A stretch of DNA of 64,000 nucleotides from Diphasiastrum complanatum. Lineage: Eukaryota > Streptophyta > Lycopodiopsida > Lycopodiales > Lycopodiaceae. Position 1 is the stretch's first letter, and each line of letters starts with the position of its first letter. The stretch covers positions 49,688,062-49,752,061 of the forward strand of contig CM055102.1 of NCBI GenBank assembly GCA_029204225.1, read 5' to 3'. The notes beneath the pieces are model-generated. The model had not been told where the DNA came from and searched no databases. It saw nothing but the letters and a program-made list of their open reading frames with translations. This document shows, piece after piece, positions 11,904 to 22,254 of the stretch. The translations under genes were made by a program, and so were the position numbers.

Positions 11904-12642
11904 GTGGATTTATAGAATAAAGTACAATCAAGATGGATCTATTAGTAAGTACAAAGCTAGGCTTGTTGCTAAGGGATTTCTTCAAATAAAAGGATTGGAT
12001 TATGAAGAGACATTTGCACCTGTAGCTAAGCTTGTAGCTATTAGATTAATCATTTGCATTGCTACTTTGTTCAAGTGGGATCTCTACCAAATGGATGTGA
12101 CAAATGCCTTATTGAATGGCTTCTTAGAAGAGGAAATCTACATGATGCAACCCGAGGGCTTCATCAAGGTTGGTGAGGAGCAAAAGGTGTGCTACTTAAG
12201 GAAGAGCCTATATGGCTTGAAGCAAGCACCTAGAGCTTGGTACTCTAGGTTGCATGATTTTCTCTATTCTCTTGTCTTTGTACTAAGTGCTTATGAACCT
12301 TCTTTATATTTCAAATGTAATGAAGGAATGATCATCATTTTGGTACTTTATGTTGATGACATCATTTTGACAAGAAATGATGATGAAGGTATAAGCAAAG
12401 TAAAACTTGATTTATCTAGTGAGTTCAAGATGGTAGATCTAGGCTTCCAAAAGCTTATACTTGGGATAGAAGTGTCTAGAAGTAGCAATTGTACTTTCAT
12501 AAGTCAATCTAAGTATGCTACTTCCATTCTTGAAAGATTTGGTATGAAAGATTGTAAGGGGATTGACACCCCTATGGAGCATGTTGTGAAAGCAACTAAT
12601 GAAGGTGATGAAGTATTGAAGCCCCTACGGAGCATGTTGTGA
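11880..12642 (+). pseudogene. Cop-C reverse transcriptase
   Basis: Copia RT beginning at KPLACKWIYRIKYNQDGS. Motifs in order are ARLVAKGF, YEETFAPVAK, the MDVTNALLNG catalytic-Asp region, SLYGLKQAPRAWY, the catalytic LYVDDIIL box (about 12346) and SQSKYATSILERF. The catalytic aspartates are present. The frame fails inside a 53-bp tandem triplication (12569-12721) that throws translation out of register before RNase H. Confidence 0.88.
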
Positions 12643-12721
12643 AAGCAACTAATGAAGGTGATGAAGTATTGAAGCCCCTACGGAGCATGTTGTGAAAGCA
12701 ACTAATGAAGGTGATGAAGTA
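12569..12721 (+). repeat. 53-bp tandem triplication inside Cop-C pol
   Basis: Copies at 12569-12621 and 12622-12674 and a partial copy at 12675-12721. The unit begins CCCCTACGGAGCATGTTGTG. Copies 2 and 3 share CTACGG where copy 1 has CTATGG. As 2 x 53 is not a multiple of three, the frame shifts between RT and RNase H. Confidence 0.97.
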
Positions 12722-13423
12722 TCCTTTGAGGACATCACCCTCTTTAGGAAGCTTATAGGCTCTCTAATCTATTTGACCATCACTAGACCTGACTTAAGTT
12801 TTTGTGTAAGTAAGTTGAGTCAAAGTATGCAAGCTCCTTTAGTTCATCATTGGAAAAGTGCCAAGAGAGTACTTAGATATGTTTCTAGTACTAGATTTTT
12901 TGGCATACTTTATGAAGGATCTAACTTGCACTTAAGAGCCTACTCGGATTCAGATTTTGCATGTGACAAGATGGATAGGAATTCCATTAGTGCATTTGCA
13001 GCATTTCTTTGTGGAGGAGTAATATCTTGGCTTTCCAAAAAGCAAGATACAATCTCACTATCTTCTTGTGAAGCCGAGTACAAGGCATTGACTTCAACAA
13101 GCAAAGAGCTCCTATGGCTAAGAAGATTCTTGATGGAGCTACATGTGCTAGAGGCTGAGGAGATCCCTTACATATTTTGTGACAATCAAGCTTCTCAAAA
13201 AATTGCTTCAAATCCTATCTTCCATGGTAGAACAAAGCATATTGAGATAGCTCATCACTTTATGAGAGAGAAGGTACAATCCAAGGAGGTGCAACTACAT
13301 CATGTACCATCATCCGAATGCATAGCTGATATCTTAACCAAGCCATTGTCCAAAGATCTCTTTTTTAAGTTAAGATATGCTCTTGGAATTGTAGATAGAT
13401 GTACATTAGATTTGCCAAGTTAG
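12692..13423 (+). pseudogene. Cop-C RNase H domain
   Basis: The frame resumes after the triplication: RPDLSFCVSKLSQSMQ, YSDSDFACDKMDR (first catalytic Asp), WLSKKQDTISLSSCEAEYKA (catalytic Glu), FCDNQAS and FHGRTKHIEIAHHFMREKV, then CIADILTKPLSKD. The RNase H motifs themselves are complete, and a polypurine tract and the 3' LTR follow at once. Only the upstream frameshift separates it from RT. Confidence 0.9.
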
Positions 13424-13425
13424 AA

Positions 13426-13436
13426 GTGAGGAGGAG
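13426..13436 (+). promoter_or_regulatory. Cop-C polypurine tract
   Basis: GTGAGGAGGAG abuts the TGTTGAAAATT start of the 3' LTR. Confidence 0.88.
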
Positions 13437-14298
13437 TGTTGAAAATTATCACTTCTCACTTGACATTGGTTATTGTAAATATTGATCAAACATTAGAATA
13501 ATGTTGATGATCTAATTTCACACGTGTGGAGCCTATTCCCATGTGTGAAAGGATGTATTTTTCATACTTGTATATATCTAGATTGATTTTGTATCAATCT
13601 ACTTAGTGTGAACATGATATGGCTAGTTTTTAGTCAAGTTGACTAGTCACCTAGAAATTAGCTTTTCCTTGCATGTGCATGAGTAAATGCTCCCACATGG
13701 AAAGTGGATGTTCACACATGTGTATAGATTACTAGACGATAAGAGTTGACCATTTTTCTTACATCCTATTTTGTAGGGAATATTCCTATATTCTAGGAGA
13801 CTAGCTTTTTGGATTTTAGCCATATTCTAGAAGGTCAACTTTGGATAAGGATCAAGGATGGATCAAATGGATAGATCTAAGTGATGTGGCACTCTTCACA
13901 CGTGTGAAGACCTGTTGGACTGTACCAGACTCGTGGATGTACTTGATCCATAAAAGAATCATCATTTTGCTAAGAAGATTGATGAGACTTTTGCATTCTA
14001 CACTTTTGTGAGGTTTCTAGTCATTTGTCTTGTGATTTCTATGAATGATTGCTATCTAGGATTATTGTACTTGTTGTTTCAGGTGCAGGTCGAACTGTGG
14101 ACAGTACTCCACATGTGTGAGGCTGCTCTCACTAATTTATGATGTGTTGATCTATTGCTCTTGCTTAAATCCAAGTGTAGTGAATCTAGATCAAGATCTA
14201 ATGTGTAGAACTTGATAGATCCATTGATTAAGCAACCAATAACTCTCTATAATTGTAAAGTACAATCATTATTGTCCTAAAAACTATAAAATTTATCA
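13437..14298 (+). repeat. Cop-C 3' LTR (862 bp)
   Basis: Runs TGTTGAAAATT...TTTATCA and is followed by the TTTTG target duplication (14299-14303). CACACGTGTG palindromes lie near 13521 and 13896; the matching 5' LTR sites differ by transitions (ACATGT versus ACGTGT). Confidence 0.94.
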
Positions 14299-14303
14299 TT
14301 TTG

Positions 14304-14743
14304 ATCCATAAAACCTCCTTTGGTGTGGTTGTAAGAGATTTGTATTCAGCTTCACAGGAAGATAAGGAAATAGTTGCCTGTTTCTTTGATAGCCAAGAAA
14401 CCAAATTTCCTCCAAGAAATATAGTGTAAGCACTTGTGGATTTCCTATCCAACCTGTCCCCTACAAAATCTAAATCTGAAAAAGCAATCAAAGTCAGATC
14501 TTCTCCTTCATAGTATAGTCCATAATCCAAGGTAGAAGATATATACCTCAAGACTCTTTTAGCCAACTTCCAATGATATAACTTCGGATCCTGCATGTGT
14601 TGACTTAGCTTATGAACACAAAAGCTTAGATCAGGCCTAGTCACTGTTAACCAAATAAGTGAGCCAATAAGACTCCTATAAAGAGTGATGTCCTCAAAGG
14701 ATTTTTCATCATCTTTAATAGGAACTTTTATAGTGTGCTCCAT
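14304..14743 (-). pseudogene. Cop-B RNase H, N-terminal part
   Basis: Minus-strand frame with FEDITLYRSLIGSLIWLTVT, RPDLSFCVHKLSQHMQ, FSDLDFVGDRLDRKSTSAY and SWLSKKQATISLSSCEAEYK up to KEVLWIK, where Cop-C entered. In the usual SDSDFAGD catalytic box the second Ser is Leu and the Ala is Val; the catalytic Asp is kept. Confidence 0.9.
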
Positions 14744-15304
14744 AGGTGTATCTATGCCTTAACAGTTCTCCATATGGAATTTCATGAGCATGGAAAGTGC
14801 ATATCTACTTTGGCTTATAAATGCATGACCTTTCCAAGGCCTAGAATATAGCGAAGAACTCCTAAGTCCTACATCTTAAACTCAATACCAAGTGCGTGCT
14901 TAGTTTCTTCAACTAACTTCTCATTGTTTCCACAAAGAATGATATCATCTACATAGATGAGAAGAATAATTACAAAGTTATCTACAAACTTATAATATAG
15001 AGAAGGGTCATATTCCTTGAGACAAAATCCGAGTGATATGAGATAGGAATTGAGCCTTGCATACCAAGACCTTGGTGCTTGTTTCAGTCCATATAGACTT
15101 TTGAACAAAACAAAAACTTTTGATTCATCACCTTCCTTCACAAAACCTGGAGGCTGCTCCATATTAATCTCCTCCTCAAGGTAACCATTGAGAAATTCAT
15201 TAGAAACATCAAGCTGGAACATACTCCATTTGTGAAAACATGCAAGAGAGATAAGTATTCAAATTGTTACCATCTTTGCAATTGGTGCAAAGGTATCTTC
15301 ATAG
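14744..15304 (-). pseudogene. Cop-B reverse transcriptase, core
   Basis: Minus-strand RT core at 15222-14869: MFQLDVSNEFLNGYLEEE (catalytic Asp), SLYGLKQAPRSWYARL and LLIYVDDIILCG (catalytic pair). The frame is interrupted just after GIEFKM and again between 14743 and 14869, and upstream by a frameshift near 15320. The polymerase motifs survive but cannot be translated as one chain. Confidence 0.87.
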
Positions 15305-15688
15305 TCAAGACCTTTGATCTGAGTAGCCTTTGGCACAAATTCTTGCTTTATACTTATTGATAGATCCATCATGATTATACTTGATTCTAAATACCCACTT
15401 ACATCTGATCACATGCATGTTGTTTGGTGGCTCCACAAGCTCCCATGTGTTATTTGACATCAAGGCTTCAAATTCTTGGGTCATTGCTTCAACCCACTCC
15501 TTGGATTGAAAAGCTTCTTGGACATCCTTAGGCTCTTGATCTGATATAAAAACTGCATCATAGGAAGTTTCACCTTCCACTTGTCTTCTTTCTTCATCAT
15601 ATGTGAGCCTCCTTGGCTCAGATCTTGCTCGTGTAGATCGTCTGGGTGTGGTAGCTTGAATTTGCTCTTCCTCAAGCCTCGGCCTCAC
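15305..15688 (-). pseudogene. Cop-B integrase-RT linker and RT N-terminus
   Basis: Minus strand. Acidic linker, then the conserved PRRSTRARSEPRRLTYDEE box, the QSKEWVEAMTQEFEALMSNN helix and RCKWVFRIKYNHDGSINKYK at the RT start. The frame is lost near 15320, just after CAKGYS. It is in the same phase as the integrase segment upstream, separated from it by one nonsense codon. Confidence 0.85.
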
Positions 15689-15718
15689 CTCTTCTTGAAC
15701 AACATCAAGATTGATGAT

Positions 15719-16130
15719 TTATCTTGCATGAGTCTCCTTGATCTGTGCATCATCCAAGTTAAATTTCTGATCTTCATGGAGGATCACATATCTACTCACA
15801 ACATTTTTGTTAGTAGAGGGCAAATAAATCTTGTATGCTTTTTTAGTGGATGCATATCGTACAAAAATTCCTTTTACTGCACTAGGATCTTCCTTCTTCC
15901 TAGTTTCTAGAGGCACATGCACAAAGTATACACAACCAAAAATCCTAAGATGATCTACCTTAGGCTTTTTCTTATACAACATCTCAAATGGTGTCTTTCC
16001 TCCTATTGCAAGATTTGGAAGCCTATTACAAAGATAGTTTGCACATGCAACTACCTCTCCCCAAAATTATTTAGGTAGAAAAGCTTCTAGCCTAATGGCT
16101 TTTGCACATTCACAGAAAGTTCTATGTTTT
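15719..16130 (-). pseudogene. Cop-B integrase, C-terminal half
   Basis: Minus strand. The PQQNGVSERKHRTFCECAKA box is fused in frame to gag, interrupted by one TAA near 16067, then continues through a WGEVVACANYLCNRLP-like stretch, KKKPKVDHLRIFGCVYFVHV and NKNVVSRYVILHEDQKF to a second nonsense codon at 15719. All pieces are in one phase, so only point nonsense mutations separate them. The zinc-binding N-terminus and both catalytic Asp residues are deleted. Confidence 0.85.
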
Positions 16131-17077
16131 CTCTCAGAAACTCCATTTTGCTGAGGAGTATATGAACAAGTAGACATCATTAATGAATCCTCTCTTTCAC
16201 TCTCTACACCCTCACACTCATCCTCATTAGTAAGGTTAGCTTGCTTAGATTGGTTCTTCTTCTTGAAATAGTTTGATGCATAGTGTCCTTTCTTGCCACA
16301 GAAAAAACACTTGATCTTTGACAGCTTCTTCTTGCCACTGGATGTTGCAACTTGTGAGGACTGATCCTCACCACCTTCTTTGGCTTTGTCCTTCTTGAAG
16401 TGTTGTTGTCCTTTGCCCTTGCCTCTTGACTTGTCTCTGATGAAGAGTGCTTTGTCATCTCTACCATCTTTCAATGAAAGTCTGTTGATCCTCAGCATCT
16501 TGTTCTCCTGCCTACTTTCTTCAGCAATGAGAACACCTTGCAGTGTCTCCAAGGATGGAAGATCCTCTCTGACAGCATAAGTCTGCACAATATTGCCATA
16601 CTCATCTCTAAGTCCATTTAGGACTACTTGAACAAGTTCAATGTTCTTAAGAGCATCACTAATACTAGCTAACTCTTGATGAAGATCCTTAACTCTCATG
16701 ACATATGATGAAGCACTCTCATCTATTCTCTGATAACTTAGAAATATTTGGTTTCTAAGTGTAAGCAATCTAGATGTATTTTTGATTTCATAGATTGTTT
16801 TTAGAGTATCCCAAGCTTCCTTGGCAGCCGTGCATGTACTGATCTCTCTTAACACCTCATTAGTAACATTCATTTTTATAAAATGAAGGGCAATTTTGGT
16901 TCTTTTGTGGAATGTTGTAGCTTCATTAGGTGCAGCAGGTTCTTCTTCAGCTCTACTCACAATATCCATTACATCCTGTAGAATCAATAATGATTCCATT
17001 CTCATCTTCCACATTGCATAATTGGAAGATGTTAATTTCTCACTGTGCTCTAAGAAATGTGAACCAGATGAGGACAT
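16131..17077 (-). pseudogene. Cop-B gag
   Basis: Minus strand, about 300 codons of UBN2-type Gag: NYAMWKMRMESLLILQDVMD, ALHFIKMNVTNEVLREIS, SRLLTLRNQIFLSYQ, LVQVVLNGLRDEYGNIVQ, then a Lys-rich segment and a zinc knuckle reading CFFCGKKGHYASNY. The fourth zinc ligand (Cys) is Tyr. The Gag tail (EREDSLMMSTCS) passes straight into integrase without a frame change, so the deletion of protease and the integrase core was in frame. Confidence 0.9.
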
Positions 17078-17850
17078 CTTCTTGGTGAGAAATTCTAGTA
17101 ATGATAAAAAATGGAGTTGAAAGGATGTTGCTTGCTATCTCAATCTAGGATCTAACACAGATGTTGATCCACCCTATGAAATCTAGCAATAGATGTGAGA
17201 ACAAATTCTCAATATAGAAAATCAATATATCTTGAATTTGGATATTGCTTCAGTCACAAAAGAAGAAGCACATGCAAGAAAGAAGTCTATCTCTCCCACG
17301 AGTTTCAAAGTAATGATAAACTACTGATAAACTCTCTAGAAATTTACTTTCAACTCAAACACAGTAATATATGTGAAATGAAAAGTCTAAGACCTCATAA
17401 CACTCACTTCTATCCAATTCTACTTGATTGACAGTGAAAATTGATGAAAAATGGTGAAAAAGACAGATGTGTGCTCACTTTGGCATATCCCACGAGTTGA
17501 GTACCCTCTCAAACTCTTTGATTGCCTAAAACTCTTCTAAAAACAAATCAAATTGATTTAGAGACAAGAGCGGCACATTCTACTCTTCAATACCTATCCA
17601 ACAAGCTATAGAACATCAAATTTGGATCATTCTTTTGAGAAGTAGCACTCATTAATGAGAGCTGATTTCACACGTGTGAGATCTCTGTCTGTACAGAGCT
17701 CCGCTAGATCAGATCAGCCTTGATTTGATCCACTTATGATCCACAGATTGCTTGTTTCTCAACGAGTTTGAATCCCTCTCCAAAATTCGAGTTCCTGCAA
17801 GCAAACACACTGATGATCTGATGTATACACCCTCATCTCTTCAAAGCATG
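17078..17850 (-). other. Cop-B untranslated leader
   Basis: Non-coding region between gag and the primer site. It contains a CACACGTGTG palindrome at about 17669. No supportable gene. Confidence 0.7.
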
Positions 17851-17864
17851 AAGCTCTGATACCA
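17851..17864 (-). promoter_or_regulatory. Cop-B primer binding site
   Basis: Minus-strand TGGTATCAGAGCTT directly after the LTR end: the tRNA-iMet type copia primer site. Confidence 0.93.
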
Positions 17865-18426
17865 TGTAAAGTTTTTAGCATGTGTGAACTTCACCACACA
17901 CCCTACAGGATCTTACTGAGGTGTTGTGATTGTACAAGATTGATCAAAGAACAGTATGCTTGAAAAATCTAAGGCAAGAGCACAATGGCATACATCTGAT
18001 GAAAAAATTTAACTCTTCACTATGAGAAATGAATGTCAGAAATAATTCTAAGTGTTTAGTATGGGAAAAAGAGACTGCTCTCGGGTAGAGAGAGAAAATC
18101 AAGCATAGAAAACTTGGGTAGAGAGAGAATGAGTCCAAAACACCAAAATCTCAATATTCACAATGTGGCAAAACTTGCCCAGCTTTTCCTACATGAGAGA
18201 GACTCGAATTCCTACAGTGGAGTTGCATGGAAACTCCACTTAACTGAACTAATTCACCTACCATACATCCACATGTGTAACTGGATGCATGTATGTTGCA
18301 TGTACTGCATGTCACTCATAAAATTGCCTAGACATGTGTAGATCACTGAAACTACTTTGCATGTTGCATGCACTGATTGCATGCGGCTTGCATGCATACA
18401 ATAAAACTTTGCATGCTATCTAAATA
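17865..18426 (-). repeat. Cop-B 5' LTR (truncated)
   Basis: Matches 9624 to about 10186 of the complete LTR. Homology ends after GCATGCTATCTAAA, where the GACGGCC repeats start. About 160 bp of the outer LTR, including its terminus, are missing, so this end was cut by a later event. Confidence 0.92.
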
Positions 18427-18893
18427 TGACGGCCAAAAATCGTCTTTTAAGTGGACTTTAGTGATGGTCATTAAAAACCGTCTATTTTATGTTGCCAAAA
18501 TAGAGAATATATGACGGCCCATAGATAGCCAAAAATCGTCATTTAAGTGGACTTTAATGATGGTCATTAAAAACCATCTTTTTTATGTTGCCAAAATAGA
18601 GAATATATGACGGCCCAAAACCGTCATGTAAATCAATTTAAATGATGGCCATTATAAACCGTCCTTTTTATTTTGCAAAAACAAAGAAGAATAAATGACG
18701 GCCAAAAATTGTCATTTACATCAATTTAAATGACGGCCAATAGAAACTGTCCTTCTTTATTTTGCCAAAACGAAATATAAATGACGGCCAAAAACCGTCA
18801 TTTAAATTGATTTAAATGATGGCCATTAAAAACCGTCCTTTTTATTTTGCCCAAACAAAAAGTATTGACGGCCAAAAACCGTCATTTAAGTGG
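18427..18893. repeat. Subterminal-type repeat block with GACGGCC...CCGTC hairpins
   Basis: About five tandem units of 80-95 bp. Each contains a GACGGCCAAAAACCGTCATT hairpin followed by TTTAAATGATGGCCATTAAA and a TTTTATTTTGCCAAAA spacer. GACGGT/ACCGTC inverted motifs of this sort are typical of subterminal regions of plant CACTA (En/Spm) transposons. I see no CACTA terminus and no transposase, so this is probably one broken end. Confidence 0.7.
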
Positions 18894-20000
18894 AAATACA
18901 CTGCTTGCTGGAAACTAAACATCATGTCGCCATTGTACACCTCAGACATTTATTCAATACTTGCTAGCTCTCCACAACCCTCAACCAACTTTCTCAATTT
19001 ACTTGCTACAGGCAAGCCCCTGAATTACTGCATAATCGAATATTTTTTGGCATCCTGTTCAGCACCAGACAAGTTTCTTGCCCGCATAGCAGATGTAGTG
19101 TCATTGTCGCTCGAGATTGTAAGATCCACACTCTGAGCCATATCACCTTTCAGTTTAACTATTCACGAACAGATTTAAGGTTAGGAGGACACAGTGAATT
19201 TGCCAGCAACAAACTCCTCACATCCTATTTAAGTTGACAACATCAATCGCCGGTGGGCGAGCTCCACACAATTTGCAAGATTTTACAAGGTTTCCCTTTT
19301 TTTTGTGGGAATTGGGAGATTATATTAATGTGAGGAGAATTTTGATTACTAATGCTAACTACATTAAAAAACAGTGTGCACCAACCTATGCTTGTCGAAA
19401 GCTTCCAAAATAGTGTGAAGAGATGCAAGTTCCGAAATTTAACCGGTGTCAAAAAAATTTAGAAATGGTGTGTGTGTTTATTAGTGACATGCACAAAAGA
19501 CTGATTGCTTTTCAAGCATATGTTTTAGATGGTCTTGGATGAATTTAAATGAAATCACTTTTAAACAACATGTGGGGCTGATGGATACGTACCCAAATTC
19601 CAATCATGAATAGGGTGTCTTTCTTCAAACCAGCATATCCATGCGTTGATTGATGTATTGGGAGGTCGTTCCATAATTACGTGATAGTCTTTTGTAGTGA
19701 TTAACTAGCAACCCCGTAATAAACTAGTCATAAAATTAACTATCTGTCTTTCCTTTCAGCTGAAAGCCATTAGGTTTGCTGATGCCAAGGATCACGCTTG
19801 GAGAGTGCCATAGTTTGCAGGCAGCCATCGGACGCTGAGGGAGCCATTGCGGTTGGAGGGAGCAGCACATTCAGAGGTAGCCACAGCGCAATCGAAGTGA
19901 ATCATCGTGCGCACTTGTAAGCATCTCTTTTTTATTGAAATGGATTCACCAAAGGAATGAAGCATTTGAAACCAATGTGTCCTTGTCAGATCACGAAAAG

Positions 20001-20095
20001 CATGCAAAGATGACCATGTATAATGACTGGATCCAAGAGTGCCATGTCTACATGCAAAGATGACCATGTAAATGACTGGATCCAAGAGTGCCATT
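20001..20095. repeat. 50-bp tandem duplication
   Basis: CATGCAAAGATGACCATGTA and the following 30 bp occur at 20001 and again at 20051 with one base deleted in the second copy. Confidence 0.9.
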
Positions 20096-20142
20096 GTTAA
20101 TGTGAACTGCGAAAATCTAGCTTGGAAATCAACATTTAAAAT

Positions 20143-20457
20143 GGCTTCCCGGCTTCAATTGCCGACGATTGAAGCCGGGATGCCTTTTTTTGGAGTGACT
20201 GAGAGGCACATACTATGCTTATATGTCAAGCCATGTCTGATCCAACCTATATGTTTTGTGAGACACTTTTGACACGAACTCTCAAAAATTGATTATCTCA
20301 ATTTCTAAAAAGGCTTCCCAGCTTCAATCGCCGGCAATTGAAGCCAGGCTACCATTTAGAATGGTTGATTTTCGACATTCAACATGGCATCCCAGTTTCA
20401 ATCGCTGACGATTGAAGCTGGGAAGCCGAGAAGCCTTGTTTCAATCGCTGACAATTT
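20143..20457. repeat. Three and a half copies of a 42-bp palindrome
   Basis: Imperfect palindromes at 20143-20184, 20312-20353 and 20386-20427, plus a half copy at 20428-20457. Each has arms GGCTTCCCGGCTTCAAT and ATTGAAGCCGGGAAGCC around a CGCCGACG-like centre. They could form stable hairpins and look like subterminal transposase-binding repeats. Confidence 0.85.
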
Positions 20458-20890
20458 CTGTAGAACTTGATTTTACGTAAAATTTCATAATGGTAAAAAA
20501 TTAGTTTAATGTCGCATGTATTGCATGCCTGATGGACATTAATGCAGTAGGGTTAAAAAGCGAACAGTGAATCGAATTTTCGATTTCGATTGCTTAATAA
20601 CTGATAGTGATTTTTTACGAATTTTTGAAAAACTTAAATTTTTTTTAAAAAAAAATAAAAGTGAGAACACTCAAAAAAATTTAGTTTTTCTAGTTTCTTG
20701 AATTATCTATGGAATTGACAACAAATAGTGATTTGACCATGCTGGAGTAAATTTCAATCAGTTTTTGGTCAATTGTGCTTCACTATAAGTTAATTTAATA
20801 TTAACTAAATTTAGTGATTTCCAGGATAGATAAATCGAGATTCCCATAGAAACTTCAAATCAAGTTGCAAATCCAGGTGCACCATCTTAC

Positions 20891-21449
20891 ATGGTGATTT
20901 GTCAGCAGTCGAGTACAACGCTCAATGATATGAATAATCGTAATCAGATGAGAGATCAGCAAATAAAGGTTCTGTTGAATCAAGTCAAATTGATGTCTTC
21001 ATCCAATCTCGCTTTTCAACCAGAGGTTTTTAAGGGGGAAAAGAAGGAGAAGAAACCTAAAGTCATCAAGGACTGGCTAGCCAAGTGGAGTAGTTACTTC
21101 AATCTGCACGGATTTTCTAATGAGAAGAAAATTGAAAGCGTCGTGTTGTTCTTACCAGTGAAGCCCACTACTTGGGATGCGTTTGCAGAAGTTTTCAAAA
21201 AAAATTTCGTGATTGTTGATGACTTTGACTACTACTTGAAGTTCGTGAACTGTAGGATGGGTACAAAGAGTTTAGACTCTTATATCTAGGAATTCATAGA
21301 CCTATGCAATAGGGTTCCATCATTCAATGTGAAGTTGGCACTTTGGCAGTTTTTGTCCTAGGTCTGCCAGCCAACTACCAGAATGAATGCAGGTGAAATG
21401 TGCTTCAAGACCGCGAGGATGCATTTCGAATTGCGAAAGCATATGATTC
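20891..21449 (+). pseudogene. Gyp-1: Ty3/gypsy gag, 5' part, interrupted by Cop-D
   Basis: Plus-strand Gag of the Ty3/gypsy retrotransposon_gag type: PEVFKGEKKEKKPKVIKDWL, WSSYFNLHGFSNEKKIESVV, FLPVKPTTWDAFAEVFKKNF and MGTKSLDSYI. A TAG at 21287 and further lesions follow (EFIDLCNRVPSF continues in the same frame after the stop). Reading reaches AKAYDS-like sequence at the Cop-D junction. The 3' part continues at 31100. Confidence 0.8.
21445..21449. repeat. Cop-D target site duplication, left copy
   Basis: GATTC before the left LTR; the same GATTC occurs at 31095-31099 after the right LTR. Both lie in the gypsy gag gene. Confidence 0.88.
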
Positions 21450-22236
21450 TAGCAAAATTTCCAGAATTCACATGTGCGGGAATGATCCACAAGTATGATC
21501 GATCTTATTTAAGCTTTATGATTAGCATAATAATCTGATTCTAGATTGAATAGCAAGATCTAGTACAAAACTTATAGCTTAACCACAATCTAGCATGCTA
21601 AGAATCAAAGAATGATAGCATTGAATCATAAATGAGCAAAAGTACAATAATTTAGTGTATGAGCATTAGCCTCAACACGAGTTAGAGAGAGAACGATAGA
21701 AATATTCAAGCAAACATTGTATAGATCCAAAATGGCATGGAATAGCTACAAAGCTTTGGTCCTTCATAAAAAATTATGAGAATAGCTACACATATTTATA
21801 AAGTTTGAGGTAGCTCGAGGTAGAACCACATCCATCCACCTTTCAATCACATCTAAAGTGGAAACTAGAGTCTAAGTGACATTTGTCACATCTCATGCAT
21901 GTATCTCTACCTACTTTTACCAAGTGTCCTACTTCTAACTAGAATTGTACAAATCATCATGCATGTGTCCATTTCACTTTGTGCATTGCATGTCACTATG
22001 GATCACTTACTATTAATGCATGTGATATGCCACAAGTTTTTACAAGCATATTAATGCTATTTGTAAGTCTACAATCTATATGCAAGTTGTATTCAACCAA
22101 CTAGACATGTGAAACCCATATAGCTCGAGCTCCATCTAGGCCAAATTTGGCATTTACATTTATGAAACAACATACTTGCATAGTACAAAGTTTGTAGCAA
22201 GCCTAAAGTCAAGATAGATTATTTTTCAATTTCAAC
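21450..22236 (-). repeat. Cop-D 3' LTR
   Basis: On the minus strand it begins TGTTGAAATTGAAAAATAATC after a GGAGGAG polypurine tract (22246-22237) and ends ...GAAATTTTGCTA at the GATTC duplication. It is highly similar to 30305-31094. Several TGCATG motifs lie at about 21895-22025. Confidence 0.9.
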
Positions 22237-22254
22237 ACTCCTCCTAAAAACAAT

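Larger units (their letters stand above)
10665..14298 (+). mobile_element. Cop-C: deletion-derivative Ty1/copia element nested in Cop-B
   Basis: LTRs of 860 and 862 bp with a perfect 5-bp target duplication (TTTTG) flank only 1.9 kb of interior. The interior begins inside the integrase gene immediately at the end of the 5' LTR. The primer site, leader, gag, protease and integrase catalytic core are missing. RT and RNase H follow, broken by a 53-bp triplication. The LTRs differ at many sites, so the insertion is clearly older than Cop-G. Confidence 0.95.
9624..18426 (-). mobile_element. Cop-B: minus-strand Ty1/copia element, split by Cop-C
   Basis: Read on the minus strand: truncated 5' LTR (18426-17865), tRNA-Met primer site (17864-17851), leader, gag, integrase C-terminal region, RT, RNase H, polypurine tract (10359-10350) and 3' LTR (10349-9624). 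Cop-C (10665-14298) sits inside the RNase H gene. Gag runs directly into the integrase C-terminal half, so protease and the integrase core are deleted. Nonsense codons and a frameshift add to the damage. Its 5' LTR ends abruptly against the 18427 repeat block. Confidence 0.92.
18894..20890. other. Unassigned DNA between transposon ends
   Basis: A plus-strand open stretch at about 18900-19136 (SPLYTSDIYSILASSPQPST and on) has plausible composition but no family I recognise. The rest is non-coding apart from a 50-bp tandem duplication (20001-20095) and hairpins at 20143-20457. It may be the body of the transposon whose end lies at 18427-18893. Confidence 0.45.

Noticed and set aside
15581-15910. 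Plus-strand 109-codon open frame
   Set aside because: Shadow of the Cop-B pol gene on the minus strand.
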